Made by a program: the position numbers and the translations under genes
Notes under the pieces: generated by a model
Told to the model about the DNA's origin: nothing
Databases searched by the model: none
What the model saw: only the letters and a program-made list of their open reading frames with translations
Source of the DNA: Nocardia cyriacigeorgica
GTDB taxonomy: Bacteria > Actinomycetota > Actinomycetes > Mycobacteriales > Mycobacteriaceae
Direction of reading: 5' to 3'
Length of the DNA stretch: 64,000 nt
NCBI RefSeq assembly: GCF_010868145.1
Contig: NZ_JAAGUY010000020.1
Location: 41,453 to 105,452, forward strand
Shown here: piece by piece, positions 17,417 through 26,119 of the stretch
Layout: each line of letters starts with the position of its first letter
Position numbering within the stretch: the stretch's first letter is position 1

Positions 17417-17779
17417 CTACAACCAGGCGCGGGCCAGCAGCTCGTCGGCGGTGTCCTGGGTGCCGTGCGGCGGGAAACGAGTGGCGGCCAGTGTGCTGCT
17501 GTGCGTGCCGTCATGGCCGATCAACCAGCAGCCACCGCGATCTTCGCACTCGGCGATCTTGGCGAACGTGGTGAGCAGGAAGGTGATCGCCTCATGCGGA
17601 TCGCCGGTATGCGCCAGCCGCTGCGATTCCCCCGGACGGGACAGATCCAGCCAGACGCCGGACTCGCCGTCCAGCCGCATCCCGACGATGCAGTGCGCGT
17701 TGACGAAGGTGAATTTGCGCCGTTCCCACGGTGTTGTCGGCGTGAAGCTCTGCTCGAGAACCTGGAGCAGAATCGTCAT
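17417..17779 (-). CDS. Hypothetical protein, 120 residues
   Basis: I do not recognise this protein. It is soluble, mixed alpha/beta in pattern (FTFVNAHCIVGMRLDGESGVWLDL, split), and has an acidic ECEDRGGCWLIGHDG segment. No signal peptide. ATG 17779 has a GGAGGG ribosome site seven bases upstream, which strongly supports it as a gene. It may share a transcript with the small gene at 17831 and the Dabb gene at 18043, all on the minus strand with short gaps. Confidence 0.65.
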   Translation of the reverse strand: MTILLQVLEQSFTPTTPWERRKFTFVNAHCIVGMRLDGESGVWLDLSRPGESQRLAHTGDPHEAITFLLTTFAKIAECEDRGGCWLIGHDGTHSSTLAATRFPPHGTQDTADELLARAWL

Positions 17780-17830
17780 ACTGCTGCCCTCCGCTATGTG
17801 TGCCGTCGTTGTGGGTGAATGACCGCGTTG

Positions 17831-18019
17831 TCACGCTGCGGGCGTCTTGTGGACCCGCTGCCTTGTTGTGAATGATGCCGCTACCGCAACCGCCGAACAT
17901 CGAATCTCCGCGGTGACCAGCGGATACCCCAGTATGTTCCAGAATTCCTCTGTTGGGTACCGCAGAGCACGAGGTAATTCGTCCGGGTTTCCGGGCCAGG
18001 ACCAGGTCGGCCGATACAT
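17831..18019 (-). CDS. Small hypothetical protein, 62 residues
   Basis: A 62-residue reading frame beginning MYRPTWSWPGNPDELPRALR and containing EEFWNILGYPLVTAEIR. GGAG lies seven bases upstream of ATG 18019. It sits between the Dabb gene and the 120-residue hypothetical gene with gaps of 23 and 51 bases. The sequence looks protein-like in its first 45 residues but no family is recognised, so it may be spurious. Confidence 0.4.
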   Translation of the reverse strand: MYRPTWSWPGNPDELPRALRYPTEEFWNILGYPLVTAEIRCSAVAVAASFTTRQRVHKTPAA

Positions 18020-18042
18020 CCACCCACTCCGGCGCACCGGCC

Positions 18043-18444
18043 TCAGGCGATACGCACCTCCGGAATCGTCGACATCAGCCGATCCCACTCCGGATACATC
18101 CGCACCTTGCGCTGGTGCAATGCCATGATCTGGGCATTGAGCTCGGGGTCCGGGTCGTCGGAGATATCCGGGCCGATGGCCACCTTCGCGAGATAAGGAA
18201 TGATCACCGGATCGCCGGCCAGATGCACGGGATCGTGCATGTAGCGCTCCAGCGCCGCCAGGTCCGCGATGCCGACGCAGTACGAGTACGTGTATCCCGA
18301 TTCCGGATCGCCGAGATCCTGTCCGACGCAGGCGAATTCGACCGATTCCACCGAGGCGGTGCGACGCAGCGTAGCCAGCACCAACTCCTTCTGCTGCTCG
18401 GTGACGTCATCGCGGAATCCGAAACGTAGTACGTGCACGATCAT
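18043..18444 (-). CDS. Dabb family protein (stress-responsive alpha/beta barrel)
   Basis: The 133-residue protein has the Dabb signature: MIVHVLRFGFRDDVTEQQKE, YTYSYCVGIADLAALERYMHDPVHL, then the conserved IIPYLAKVAIGPDI. Dabb proteins are dimeric ferredoxin-like barrels; some are polyketide cyclases or oxygenases, most have unknown substrates. It is divergent from the TetR gene at 18553. A GAAC-N6-GTTC palindrome lies 12 bases before its start, so repression by that TetR protein is likely. Confidence 0.85.
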   Translation of the reverse strand: MIVHVLRFGFRDDVTEQQKELVLATLRRTASVESVEFACVGQDLGDPESGYTYSYCVGIADLAALERYMHDPVHLAGDPVIIPYLAKVAIGPDISDDPDPELNAQIMALHQRKVRMYPEWDRLMSTIPEVRIA

Positions 18445-18455
18445 GAATCCTCCAG

Positions 18456-18521
18456 TTTGAACTTACCGGTTCAAAATACAAGTCCTACTAGTACAGTCAA
18501 ACAACTGAACCCGCAAGTTCA
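18456..18521. promoter_or_regulatory. Two palindromic operators between Dabb and TetR genes
   Basis: TTTGAAC-TTACCG-GTTCAAA (18456-18475) and TGAAC-CCGCAA-GTTCA (18506-18521) share GAAC-N6-GTTC. Each is next to one of the two divergent genes. Repetition of the same half-site with the same spacer in a TetR-flanked intergenic region makes these strong operator candidates. Confidence 0.7.
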
Positions 18522-18552
18522 AAGTTGGCCGATTCTCCGATAAGCTCGCACG

Positions 18553-19188
18553 GTGACTCCACCGACGACCAGCCGCGGACGGATCGACAAGCGGCAAGCA
18601 ATCCTCGAGGTGGCATTCGAGGTCTTCGCACGTCGCGGCTATGACCAGGCCTGCGTCCAGGAAATCGCCGATGAGGCGGGCGTGGCCAAGCCGACGGTGT
18701 ACAACCACCTCACCGATAAACCCACGCTGTTGCGGGAAACGATGCGCGCAGCGGCGGATTCGGTCGGGGCGCAGTGCCTGGCCGCGCTCGAACCGCTGCG
18801 CGACTCCGGTTCAGGTCCGGGCACCGCGCTCGGCGAGACCGCGTATCGCCTGGTAACGGTATGCGCGGGGCCGCGGGCCACGGCATTACATCGCCTGACC
18901 TACGCGCAGCTGGTCACCTTCCCCGAGCTGACCACCGAGATCCTGGACCGTGTGCCGCAGCGGCTGGCCGAGGCACTGGCCGATCGGCTGGCTCGCTACA
19001 TGCTCGACGGGCGGCTGCGGCACTCCGATCCGGGACGTGCGGCCGAACAACTGCTCGCCTTGCTCACCGGTCCGCTCGAACGGCACAGCAGGCTCGGAAC
19101 ACGCGAGATCACGGACGACACCCTCCGCGATATATCGGACGCGGCCACCGACACGTTCATGCGGGCGTATGGCCCCGGCTCCGCATAG
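18553..19188 (+). CDS. TetR/AcrR family transcriptional regulator
   Basis: The 211-residue protein has the TetR DNA-binding domain at about 10-60 (RQAILEVAFEVFARRGYDQ, then VQEIADEAGVAKPTVYNHL) and an AcrR-like C-terminal domain with RFLP-type helices ending in RAYGPGSA. The GTG start at 18553 gives a short N-terminal arm. It probably represses itself and the divergent Dabb gene through the two GAAC-N6-GTTC sites. Confidence 0.88.
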   Translation: MTPPTTSRGRIDKRQAILEVAFEVFARRGYDQACVQEIADEAGVAKPTVYNHLTDKPTLLRETMRAAADSVGAQCLAALEPLRDSGSGPGTALGETAYRLVTVCAGPRATALHRLTYAQLVTFPELTTEILDRVPQRLAEALADRLARYMLDGRLRHSDPGRAAEQLLALLTGPLERHSRLGTREITDDTLRDISDAATDTFMRAYGPGSA

Positions 19189-19248
19189 CGACTGCGGGTT
19201 CTGAGGTGTGGGCAGGCAAGGCCAGCAGGCACCTTCGAACCCGGCAGA

Positions 19249-20448
19249 TCATTCCGCCTGACTGCCCGCGCGGATGAGCAGGTAGCCGCCCACACCGAGC
19301 ACCACTGCGCCGATGATCAGGACCGCACCCGCGGCGCCGACCGAACCGTCGGTCCAGTCCCATACGGCTTCGGCGGCGGCGATGGCGAGTGCGGCCGCAC
19401 CGCCGAGGACGAGCACCCAGGAGCGTTCGGTCAGGTAGAGGGCGAAGCAGAGCACGGCGACCAGGGCGGTGAGCCAGTAAGCGATGGCCATGGTGTCGTA
19501 TTCGCCGGTGAACTGAGCCCCGAAAACAGCGAGGACCACGGCGATCAGATAGCCGGCCCAGCGTTCGTCGAAGGCGCTGAGGCGAGTCAGCACACCCCAG
19601 ACGATGCCGAGGAGCAGGACGGCGAGGCCGGGCCAGCCGTCGTGTAGGTCGACCAGGTCCGTCATGACTCCGGGCACGGCGGCGGCGCTGAAGCCCGCGC
19701 AGGTGAAGATCCCGATCAGCGAGGGTAAGGCCAGATAGCCGATCACGGCGGCGATCAAGCCGGCGATGCAGGCATACACCCAGGCCGAATCGGTATTGCC
19801 GTCCTCGATCGCGGAGCCGACCGTTCCCGCGACGAACGCGGTGGCGAGTGCGAACAGCACGGTGGCGAGCCGGGTTCGGACGGCGGGCACCTGCGCGGCC
19901 GCGCCGGGCCGGTCTCGAAGCCGACCGAACAACGCCGACCCCCCGCCTGCGACCGCGACCGCGATCACGGCGAGCACCACCGATATCAGTGCGAGGATCG
20001 CGACGCGGCCGGTTCGGGCCAGATCCTCCCATGACGCCGCAAGCACCAGGGCGATCCCGGCGAGCAGCAGCCCCGCACCGGCATAGGCCGCGATCTCGGC
20101 GAGCAACCTGGTCCGCGAGTGACGGGCAGGCGGTCCGGCCAGGGCGCCGAGCACGGCGTCCAGCTGCTGCTCGGTGAGCACCCCGGATTCGACCAGTGGG
20201 CGCAACGAGGCCGCGTGCGGCCCGCTGTCCTCACCAGCCGGACCGCGTGATGCCGTGCGGCGCGGCGGATCGACGTCATCGCTGGCAAGTGCGACCGCCT
20301 CGTGCCGGGCGCGGCGGGCGGATGCGGCGTGATCCCGCTGCACGCCGGTGTCTTCAGTCCGATCGCCCGATGGCGCCGACTCGGCCCGCCCGCTCGGTTC
20401 GCCGGAATCGGCAGCCGCATCCGATGCGCCGTGATTGTTGTCGACCAC
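19249..20448 (-). CDS. DUF2157 domain membrane protein
   Basis: The 399-residue protein has a disordered, charged N-terminal 75 residues, a DUF2157-type cytosolic helix pair (LRPLVESGVLTEQQLDAVLGAL) and then about eleven hydrophobic segments from IAAYAGAGLLLAGIALVLAA to the C-terminus. DUF2157 proteins are integral membrane proteins of unknown role. It is divergent from the amidohydrolase gene. The start at 20448 is the first Met of the open frame; the unusual disordered region means the true start could be further in. Confidence 0.78.
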   Translation of the reverse strand: MVDNNHGASDAAADSGEPSGRAESAPSGDRTEDTGVQRDHAASARRARHEAVALASDDVDPPRRTASRGPAGEDSGPHAASLRPLVESGVLTEQQLDAVLGALAGPPARHSRTRLLAEIAAYAGAGLLLAGIALVLAASWEDLARTGRVAILALISVVLAVIAVAVAGGGSALFGRLRDRPGAAAQVPAVRTRLATVLFALATAFVAGTVGSAIEDGNTDSAWVYACIAGLIAAVIGYLALPSLIGIFTCAGFSAAAVPGVMTDLVDLHDGWPGLAVLLLGIVWGVLTRLSAFDERWAGYLIAVVLAVFGAQFTGEYDTMAIAYWLTALVAVLCFALYLTERSWVLVLGGAAALAIAAAEAVWDWTDGSVGAAGAVLIIGAVVLGVGGYLLIRAGSQAE

Positions 20449-20549
20449 GCGGCCAGTATGTCCGACCCGGCCGCGGTTTCGGCGCTACTGCGACTGCGGA
20501 TCCGGCTCGCGTGTGACAATCGGCCCCGACCGGGTGAACGGCGGACGGG

Positions 20550-21635
20550 ATGGACCCCATGGATCTCACCGACATTCCCATCATCGACGCGCATATCCAC
20601 CAGTGGGATCCGCTGTCGACACCGCGTGACTTCAGTGGCCTGGCCCGGCTGTTCAAATACCTGCCGGTGCCGATAGGTGTCGCCATGAAGGTCGCGCCGC
20701 AACGTGACCGGGAATTCGTCGGCGACCCGACGCCCTATATGCACCCCTATCTGCCGGCGGACTACCGCACCGACACCGCCGGGCTGACAGTCCGAACCAT
20801 CGCCCATATCGAGGTCGAATGGACCGGCACCGGACCGCTGGCAAAGGCCGACGAGACCCGGTGGGTGGCCAGCCTGCCGTTCGGCGTCGACACGCCCGCG
20901 CTCGGCGCCATTCTCGCCAGTGCCGATCCGGCCGCACCGGGGTTCGCGGCGTTGCTGGACGCACACGCCTCGGCCTCGCCGCTGCTACGTGGCATCCGCA
21001 CCATGGTCGCGCACCATCCGGACCCCGGCGTCCGCTCGTTCACCAGCACGCCGGGTGATCTGACCGCGCACGCGTTCCTCGAAGGGTTCGCCGAACTGGC
21101 CGAGCGTGAGTTGTCGTTCGAGGCGTGGGTGTATGCGCATCAGCTCCCCGATGTGGCCGCGCTTGCCGCCAGGTATCCCGAGGTCACCATCGTGCTGAAT
21201 CATCTCGGCACACCGGCCGGGATCTTCGGCGCGGTCGGCAAACACACCGGATACAACCCCGGGCATCGGCGCGAATTGTTCATCCGCTGGCGCGAGGAGA
21301 TCGCCGCCGTCGCGGCCCAACCGAATGCGGTGGCCAAGGTCAGCGGCCTGATGATGCCGATTCTCGGTCACAAGGTGCCCCCGCGCGGAACTGCGACGCC
21401 GGTGCCCGAACTACTCGACCGGATCGGGCCCCTGCTGACACATGCGGTGGACTGCTTCGGAGTCGAGCGGCTGGTGTGGGGCTCGAACTTCCCGGTGGAC
21501 AAGCCGATCACCACCATGGCGGGCAGCGCCGTGGCGGTCGCCACGGCGATCACCGATCATGTCGGCGATACCGGCTGTCTCGACCTGATCTTCCGCGCCA
21601 ACGCGCAGCGGGTGTATCGCATCGACGGGGACTGA
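20550..21635 (+). CDS. Amidohydrolase family protein (TIM-barrel metal-dependent hydrolase)
   Basis: The 361-residue protein begins with the metal-binding IIDAHIHQWDP (HxH near residue 13) and contains RGIRTMVAHHPDP, VTIVLNHLGTPAG with the third ligand His, and the terminal VDCFGVERLVWGSNFPVDKP with the catalytic Asp. This is the amidohydrolase-2 group of lactonases and decarboxylases; the substrate is unknown. ATG 20550 and ATG 20559 are both possible starts. It is convergent with the SWIM gene, 71 bases away. Confidence 0.87.
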   Translation: MDPMDLTDIPIIDAHIHQWDPLSTPRDFSGLARLFKYLPVPIGVAMKVAPQRDREFVGDPTPYMHPYLPADYRTDTAGLTVRTIAHIEVEWTGTGPLAKADETRWVASLPFGVDTPALGAILASADPAAPGFAALLDAHASASPLLRGIRTMVAHHPDPGVRSFTSTPGDLTAHAFLEGFAELAERELSFEAWVYAHQLPDVAALAARYPEVTIVLNHLGTPAGIFGAVGKHTGYNPGHRRELFIRWREEIAAVAAQPNAVAKVSGLMMPILGHKVPPRGTATPVPELLDRIGPLLTHAVDCFGVERLVWGSNFPVDKPITTMAGSAVAVATAITDHVGDTGCLDLIFRANAQRVYRIDGD

Positions 21636-21706
21636 TCCACGCCATATCGGTGCTCTGGACCCGAGTTGCCGTGGGCCGAATCGAACCGGTGACGCCGAGC
21701 GCATCG

Positions 21707-22474
21707 TCAGGAGCGGCTCAGGTCGGTATAGCAGGCGGTCAGGGCGCGCAGACCGCTCGCAGCGGTCGGCTCGTCCTCGGCGAGCATCCGTAGTGCGCGG
21801 CGCAAGAGCATTGGGTCCAGATCGTCAGGGGCCGAGTGGAATTCGGGAGTGGGCAGCGCGGGCAACTCGAGTTCCGAACCGTAGGGGTCGGTGTCGCCAC
21901 CGGGACCGCCGCGTTCGACCCCGCCGATGAGTGTGTCCAGCGACAATCCACGCAGCGTGAGCAGATCGCGCGGGTACTCGTCGAGCCGTTCGGCGAGCAG
22001 GTAGCACAGCGCGGCGACGTGTTTGCACGGCCAGCCGGGGTCGGGGCAGGTGCAGCCGAAATCCAGGTCGGCGGCGGTCTCGGGCAGCAGATGGGGCGAC
22101 AGCGCGGTCGGTAGCGCACCGGAGACGATCTGGGCCAGCATGCCTGGCGCGGAACGGATCTCCTCGACCAGCAGCTCGACCTCCTCCGGCCGCAGCAGCC
22201 GAATTGTGCAGGTGGCGGTGAACGGACGCGGCTGGCTGCCCTGCACCTCACCGACGACCGCGCCGCGTTCGATCCGATAGCTCACGACCTGCCCCGACCG
22301 CGCATAGCTGCGTCCACGGGAGAGCCTGCCGGGCTCGGCCATGCGCTCCACCGCATCGATGAACGCCCGGCCCCACGCAGTGCGGCCGAACGCCCCTCGC
22401 CTGCTGCGGGCTTCGACACCACCGGATACCGGCCGGCGCGGACCGAACTCACGAAAATCGACGCGCGGATTCAT
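21707..22474 (-). CDS. SWIM zinc finger family protein
   Basis: The 255-residue protein carries a SWIM zinc finger at about residues 139-152: CTCPDPGWPCKHVAALCY, the CxC...CxH pattern. N-terminal residues are basic (RRPVSGGVEARSRRG). SWIM domains mediate DNA or protein contacts. Its ATG overlaps the stop of the SNF2 helicase gene (ATGA at 22471-22474), so the two are made together and probably act together, a pair found widely in actinobacteria. Exact function is not established. Confidence 0.88.
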   Translation of the reverse strand: MNPRVDFREFGPRRPVSGGVEARSRRGAFGRTAWGRAFIDAVERMAEPGRLSRGRSYARSGQVVSYRIERGAVVGEVQGSQPRPFTATCTIRLLRPEEVELLVEEIRSAPGMLAQIVSGALPTALSPHLLPETAADLDFGCTCPDPGWPCKHVAALCYLLAERLDEYPRDLLTLRGLSLDTLIGGVERGGPGGDTDPYGSELELPALPTPEFHSAPDDLDPMLLRRALRMLAEDEPTAASGLRALTACYTDLSRS

Positions 22475-25308
22475 TCGCCCACCGCTTCCGCACCGAGGGT
22501 GAACAGATCCCGCAACTCATCGGTGCTCAACTCGGTGATCCAGTTCTCGCCCGAACCGACCGCGAGATCGGCGAGCTGGCGTTTCCCGCTGATCATTTCG
22601 TCGATCCGCTCCTCGATGGTGTCGACGCACACCAGCTTGCGCACCTGGACCGCGCGCTGCTGCCCGATCCGGTAGGCGCGGTCGGTGGCCTGGTTCTCTA
22701 CGGCCGGATTCCACCAGCGATCCAGGTGCACAACATGATTGGCGGCGGTGAGGTTCAGGCCGGTACCGCCTGCCTTGAGCGAGAGCAGCATCAGCGGCGG
22801 GCCGTCGGACTGCTGGAATTCGGCCACCATGGTGTCGCGGCGCTGCTTGCTCACCCCGCCGTGCAGGAACGGGATCCGGGTGCCGAATCGATCGGCCAGA
22901 TAGGGCGCGATCAATTCACCGAACTCGCGGAACTGGGTGAACATGAGCGCCTTCTCGTCGTCGGCGAGCACCGCGTCCAGCACGTCCTCTACCAGGGCGA
23001 GTTTGCCGGAGCGATGGCCGCCGCGGCGCAGCACGGCCGAACCGTCGCCGAGGAAATGCGCCGGATGGTTGCAGACCTGCTTGAGGCGGGTCAGCGCCCC
23101 GAGCACCGCACCCTTGCGGGCCATCCCCTTGGCATCGCGGAGCTTGTTCAGCATGTCGTCGACGACGGCCTGGTAGAGCGCGGCCTGCTCGACGGTGAGA
23201 TTGGCGCGGACGGTCATCTCGAGCTTGTCCGGGAGATCCGCGATGACGGTCGGATCGGTTTTCACGCGGCGCAGCACGAACGGAGAGGTGACGGCGCGGA
23301 GCCTGGTGATGGCGTTCTCGTCGCGCTCGCGCTCGATCGGCACGGCGAATCTGGCGCGGAAGGCCTGCGCGCTGCCGAGCAGTTTCGGCATCGCGAAGTC
23401 CAGGATCGACCGCAATTCCTCCAGGCGGTTCTCGACCGGTGTGCCGGTCAGCGCCAGCCGGTGCCGTGCGGGCAGTGCCCGCGCCGCCCGCGCCTGCCGG
23501 GTGCCCGAGTTCTTGATGTGCTGAGCTTCATCGAGCACCACCCGCTCCCACTCCCGTGCGGCCAGATCCGCTATATCGCGAGTCATCAGGGCATATGTGG
23601 TGACGACGAGATCGGCGTCGGCGATGGCGGCGGCCAGCTCATCACCTTTGGCCCGCGCCGGACCGTGATGCACCAGCACCCGCAGATCGGGAGCGAATCG
23701 TTCGGCTTCGCGCTGCCAGTTGCCGACCACCGACATCGGGCACACCAGCAGGGTCGGTCCGGGCTCGCCGCCCACGGGGCTCGGCCTGGCTTCGCGTTCG
23801 TGCAACAGCATCGCGAGCACCTGGATCGTCTTGCCCAGACCCATATCGTCGGCCAGGATCGCGCCGAGGCCCATCCGGCTCATGGTGGCCAGCCAGGACA
23901 GGCCCCGCCCCTGGTACGGGCGCAGCTGCGCCTTCAAACCGATCGGTGCGGGCACCGGCTCATCGGCTGCGGCCGTATCGAACAGCTCGGCCGCCCAGCC
24001 GGTGGCGGTGACCTCGGTGACCGGCACCTGGTCGACGCGGGTGGCGGCGATCTCACCGATCATGTCGGCCAAACTCACCTCGGTGCCCTCGGCATGCATG
24101 GCGACGTACTCGGCGGCCGCGGCCAGCACCTTGTGGTCGGCCTGCACCCATTCACCGCGCAACTGGACCAGATCGGATTTGGCGCGGACCAGTCGCTGCA
24201 TCTCGTCCCTGGTCAGCACGGTGTCGCCGAGGGCGAGTTCCCAGCGGTAGGACACCAGGCCCGGCAGCCCGACCGTGCTCTCGGCGGCGGGCACGGCACT
24301 GTCCACCCGCAGCCGCATAGTGGGTGCGCTGACGGCCCATGCGCGTGGCAGCAGCAGGCGGATGCCGGCGGCCTGCAAGGCCTGTGCGCCATGGGCCACC
24401 AGGTCGATCACCACTTCGGTGGGCAGCAACAGATCCATGCTGCGTGGATCGCCCGGCAGATCACGCAACCGCGGATAGACGCGCTGCGCCTCGCCGAGCC
24501 GTTCGACCGCGGTGCGCACCAACTGCGGATCACCATGCAGCGGAACAGAACTCGGTGCCTGCCCGTCCATCCGAAGGCACACTTCGAGACGCCACAGCGC
24601 CACCTCGTCGGAGTCGTCGGTGTCAGGTTCGAGCAGGCGCAACACCAGTTCCGTCTCGTCCACGGCGAGGCTGCTGCGCCAGCGTTCCAGCATCTGGGCG
24701 GCCTGATGGCTGCCGCCGTCCACCGGGACATCGGCAGTGAGGCCCTGTGCCAGCGGGTGCGGAGACGGACGCGTCTGGATCAACTCGCGGGCGATGGGAT
24801 CGGTGAGTTCGGTGACCATATCGTCGAGCACCGCCGCCGGCTCGCCGGCCACCCGGAGCGCAGCGGGCATCACGGAGGCGAGTTCGGCCAGCCAGGCCCG
24901 CTGCCCCGCTCCGCCTACCAGGCGCCAGCGCGCCCACCACTGCCCATCATCGCGACGCAGTTCGGGCACGACGCGCCCGGCCCGCACCCACCGCTCGACT
25001 CCATTGGCGACGTGAGCGAGAAACCGCAGATCAGCGGCAACCGCAGTGGTCGGGAGCCGTTGCCGCAGCGCCGCGGCAGCGGCATCCGGCGCCAATGCGT
25101 GGGCGGGTACCCGTTCGCTGCGGACGCCGCCGGCCTCGGCGAGCAGCACCTGCGCACGGTGCCGGAACTTGGCCGTCCGGATGACGTCGCCGAGCAGCCC
25201 CGGCACGGTCGCGTCACCGGAGCCCGGGGCAGTGCGGTGGCCTCCGCCCTGGTCGGGCGGGTACCACAGCAGCAGCCCGGATCCCGGAGACCACAGACCG
25301 TGCAGCAT
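22471..25308 (-). CDS. SNF2-family DEAD/DEAH box helicase
   Basis: The 945-residue protein has a long N-terminal SNF2-associated region (about 1-440) and a two-lobed SNF2 ATPase: Walker A DDMGLGKTIQ at about 485-493, DEAQ box (VVLDEAQHIKN) near 590, SALTGTPVENRLEEL-type motif III, and lobe 2 with VFTQFREFGE-like MFTQFREF, LLSLKAGGTGLNLTAA and DRAYRIGQQRAVQV. Such enzymes translocate on double-stranded DNA and remodel protein-DNA complexes. It is the first gene of a coupled pair with the SWIM protein and lies 69 bases after the deaminase gene on the same strand. Confidence 0.92.
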   Translation of the reverse strand: MLHGLWSPGSGLLLWYPPDQGGGHRTAPGSGDATVPGLLGDVIRTAKFRHRAQVLLAEAGGVRSERVPAHALAPDAAAAALRQRLPTTAVAADLRFLAHVANGVERWVRAGRVVPELRRDDGQWWARWRLVGGAGQRAWLAELASVMPAALRVAGEPAAVLDDMVTELTDPIARELIQTRPSPHPLAQGLTADVPVDGGSHQAAQMLERWRSSLAVDETELVLRLLEPDTDDSDEVALWRLEVCLRMDGQAPSSVPLHGDPQLVRTAVERLGEAQRVYPRLRDLPGDPRSMDLLLPTEVVIDLVAHGAQALQAAGIRLLLPRAWAVSAPTMRLRVDSAVPAAESTVGLPGLVSYRWELALGDTVLTRDEMQRLVRAKSDLVQLRGEWVQADHKVLAAAAEYVAMHAEGTEVSLADMIGEIAATRVDQVPVTEVTATGWAAELFDTAAADEPVPAPIGLKAQLRPYQGRGLSWLATMSRMGLGAILADDMGLGKTIQVLAMLLHEREARPSPVGGEPGPTLLVCPMSVVGNWQREAERFAPDLRVLVHHGPARAKGDELAAAIADADLVVTTYALMTRDIADLAAREWERVVLDEAQHIKNSGTRQARAARALPARHRLALTGTPVENRLEELRSILDFAMPKLLGSAQAFRARFAVPIERERDENAITRLRAVTSPFVLRRVKTDPTVIADLPDKLEMTVRANLTVEQAALYQAVVDDMLNKLRDAKGMARKGAVLGALTRLKQVCNHPAHFLGDGSAVLRRGGHRSGKLALVEDVLDAVLADDEKALMFTQFREFGELIAPYLADRFGTRIPFLHGGVSKQRRDTMVAEFQQSDGPPLMLLSLKAGGTGLNLTAANHVVHLDRWWNPAVENQATDRAYRIGQQRAVQVRKLVCVDTIEERIDEMISGKRQLADLAVGSGENWITELSTDELRDLFTLGAEAVGE

Positions 25309-25377
25309 TCGCCCATCAAATCAGGTGCCACCGACACGCATGCGGCCGTGTGGTCCGCGGCCCCGCCGGCGAGGACC

Positions 25378-25887
25378 TTACGGCTGATCGCGCTGCGTAG
25401 GTGCGCCCGCGACGCGTCGCTCGCCGCCATTGGCCTGCTGCCATTGCCGATAGACGTCGATCGCTTCGTCGCGCGGCTCGTAACGCATGGGCAGGCGGCG
25501 ACGCTGCCAGGGTTGGGCGAATTCGTCGTAGAAGGTAGCGAGTTCGAAGTATTTACGGTCGTCGACATAGTGCGGCTCGTAGGCTTCGCGAGTGGTGAGG
25601 AAGACGACCTCGTCCGGTGAGCAGTAGTAGAGAGCTCCAAGGCACATCGGGCACGGCGAGGCCAGGATGTAGATCGTGGCGCCCATCAGGTGTTCGGTGC
25701 CGAGTTTCGTGCAGGCTTCGCGGATTGCGAGGATCTCGGCGTGGGCGGTGGGGTCGTTTGTCTGGGCAACCTTGTTCGGGCTTTCGGCCAGGATCTGGCC
25801 GTCCTTGACGATGACGGTGGCGAAGGGGCGTCCACCTTCGGCGACGTTGCGCCGCGCCAATTCGATGGTGTGTTGGGCGTATTCCAT
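25378..25887 (-). CDS. Nucleoside deaminase (cytidine/guanine deaminase-like)
   Basis: The 169-residue zinc enzyme has the deaminase motifs TAHAEILAIREA (HAE, with catalytic Glu) and ASPCPMCLGALYYC (PCxxC). The GRPFATVIVKDGQ strand and later FLTTREAYEPHYVDDRKYFE resemble guanine deaminase-type proteins more than tRNA adenosine deaminases. The ATG at 25887 has AAGGAG seven bases upstream, which decides the start. A small membrane protein gene lies 36 bases upstream on the same strand. Confidence 0.88.
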   Translation of the reverse strand: MEYAQHTIELARRNVAEGGRPFATVIVKDGQILAESPNKVAQTNDPTAHAEILAIREACTKLGTEHLMGATIYILASPCPMCLGALYYCSPDEVVFLTTREAYEPHYVDDRKYFELATFYDEFAQPWQRRRLPMRYEPRDEAIDVYRQWQQANGGERRVAGAPTQRDQP

Positions 25888-25903
25888 TACTTTCTCCTTC
25901 ACA

Positions 25904-26068
25904 GTCGTATGTTTTCCAGGGATTCACAGTGCGCTTTTGGCGAGCAGTGTCAGCACTGCCGCGACCACCGCGAGCGCGACTGCGCCCGCTCCCCACGCAA
26001 CGCCGGCCCGATGCCACGGGCGATCATGATCCAACGACATCATGTGTTGTTCCTTGTCGTACGTTTTC
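25904..26068. repeat. 13-base direct repeat before deaminase and small membrane protein genes
   Basis: GTCGTATGTTTTC (25904-25916) and GTCGTACGTTTTC (26056-26068) differ at one position. On the coding minus strand each reads GAAAACRTACGAC and lies immediately upstream of the ribosome site of one gene, 16 and 12 bases before the start codons. Their matching placement suggests a shared control element. Confidence 0.5.
25924..26043 (-). CDS. Small single-pass membrane protein, 39 residues
   Basis: A complete 39-residue frame: MMSLDHDRPWHRAGVAWGAG, then AVALAVVAAVLTLLAKSAL and TGA. The N-terminal third is charged with histidines; the rest is one hydrophobic helix of about 20 residues ending in a lysine. 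AAGGA lies about eight bases upstream of ATG 26043. It is 36 bases before the deaminase gene, with the same 13-base motif before each. It is too short for routine gene calling. Function unknown; it could anchor or regulate something at the membrane. Confidence 0.6.
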   Translation of the reverse strand: MMSLDHDRPWHRAGVAWGAGAVALAVVAAVLTLLAKSAL

Positions 26069-26119
26069 GATCAGCGCTCATCCGCATTCGCAGTGGGCTG
26101 ATTGTTTCCATCGGAATAT

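Noticed and set aside
22726..25620. 964-codon open frame on the plus strand opposite the SNF2 helicase
   Set aside because: It is a mirror of the third-position G+C bias of the helicase gene; the translation is low-complexity Gly/His/Gln-rich with no domain.
22471..26043. Possible phage-defence island (SNF2 helicase, SWIM protein, deaminase, small membrane protein)
   Set aside because: The SNF2/SWIM pair is common in actinobacterial chromosomes and there are no mobile-element or nuclease partners; kept only as a context observation.
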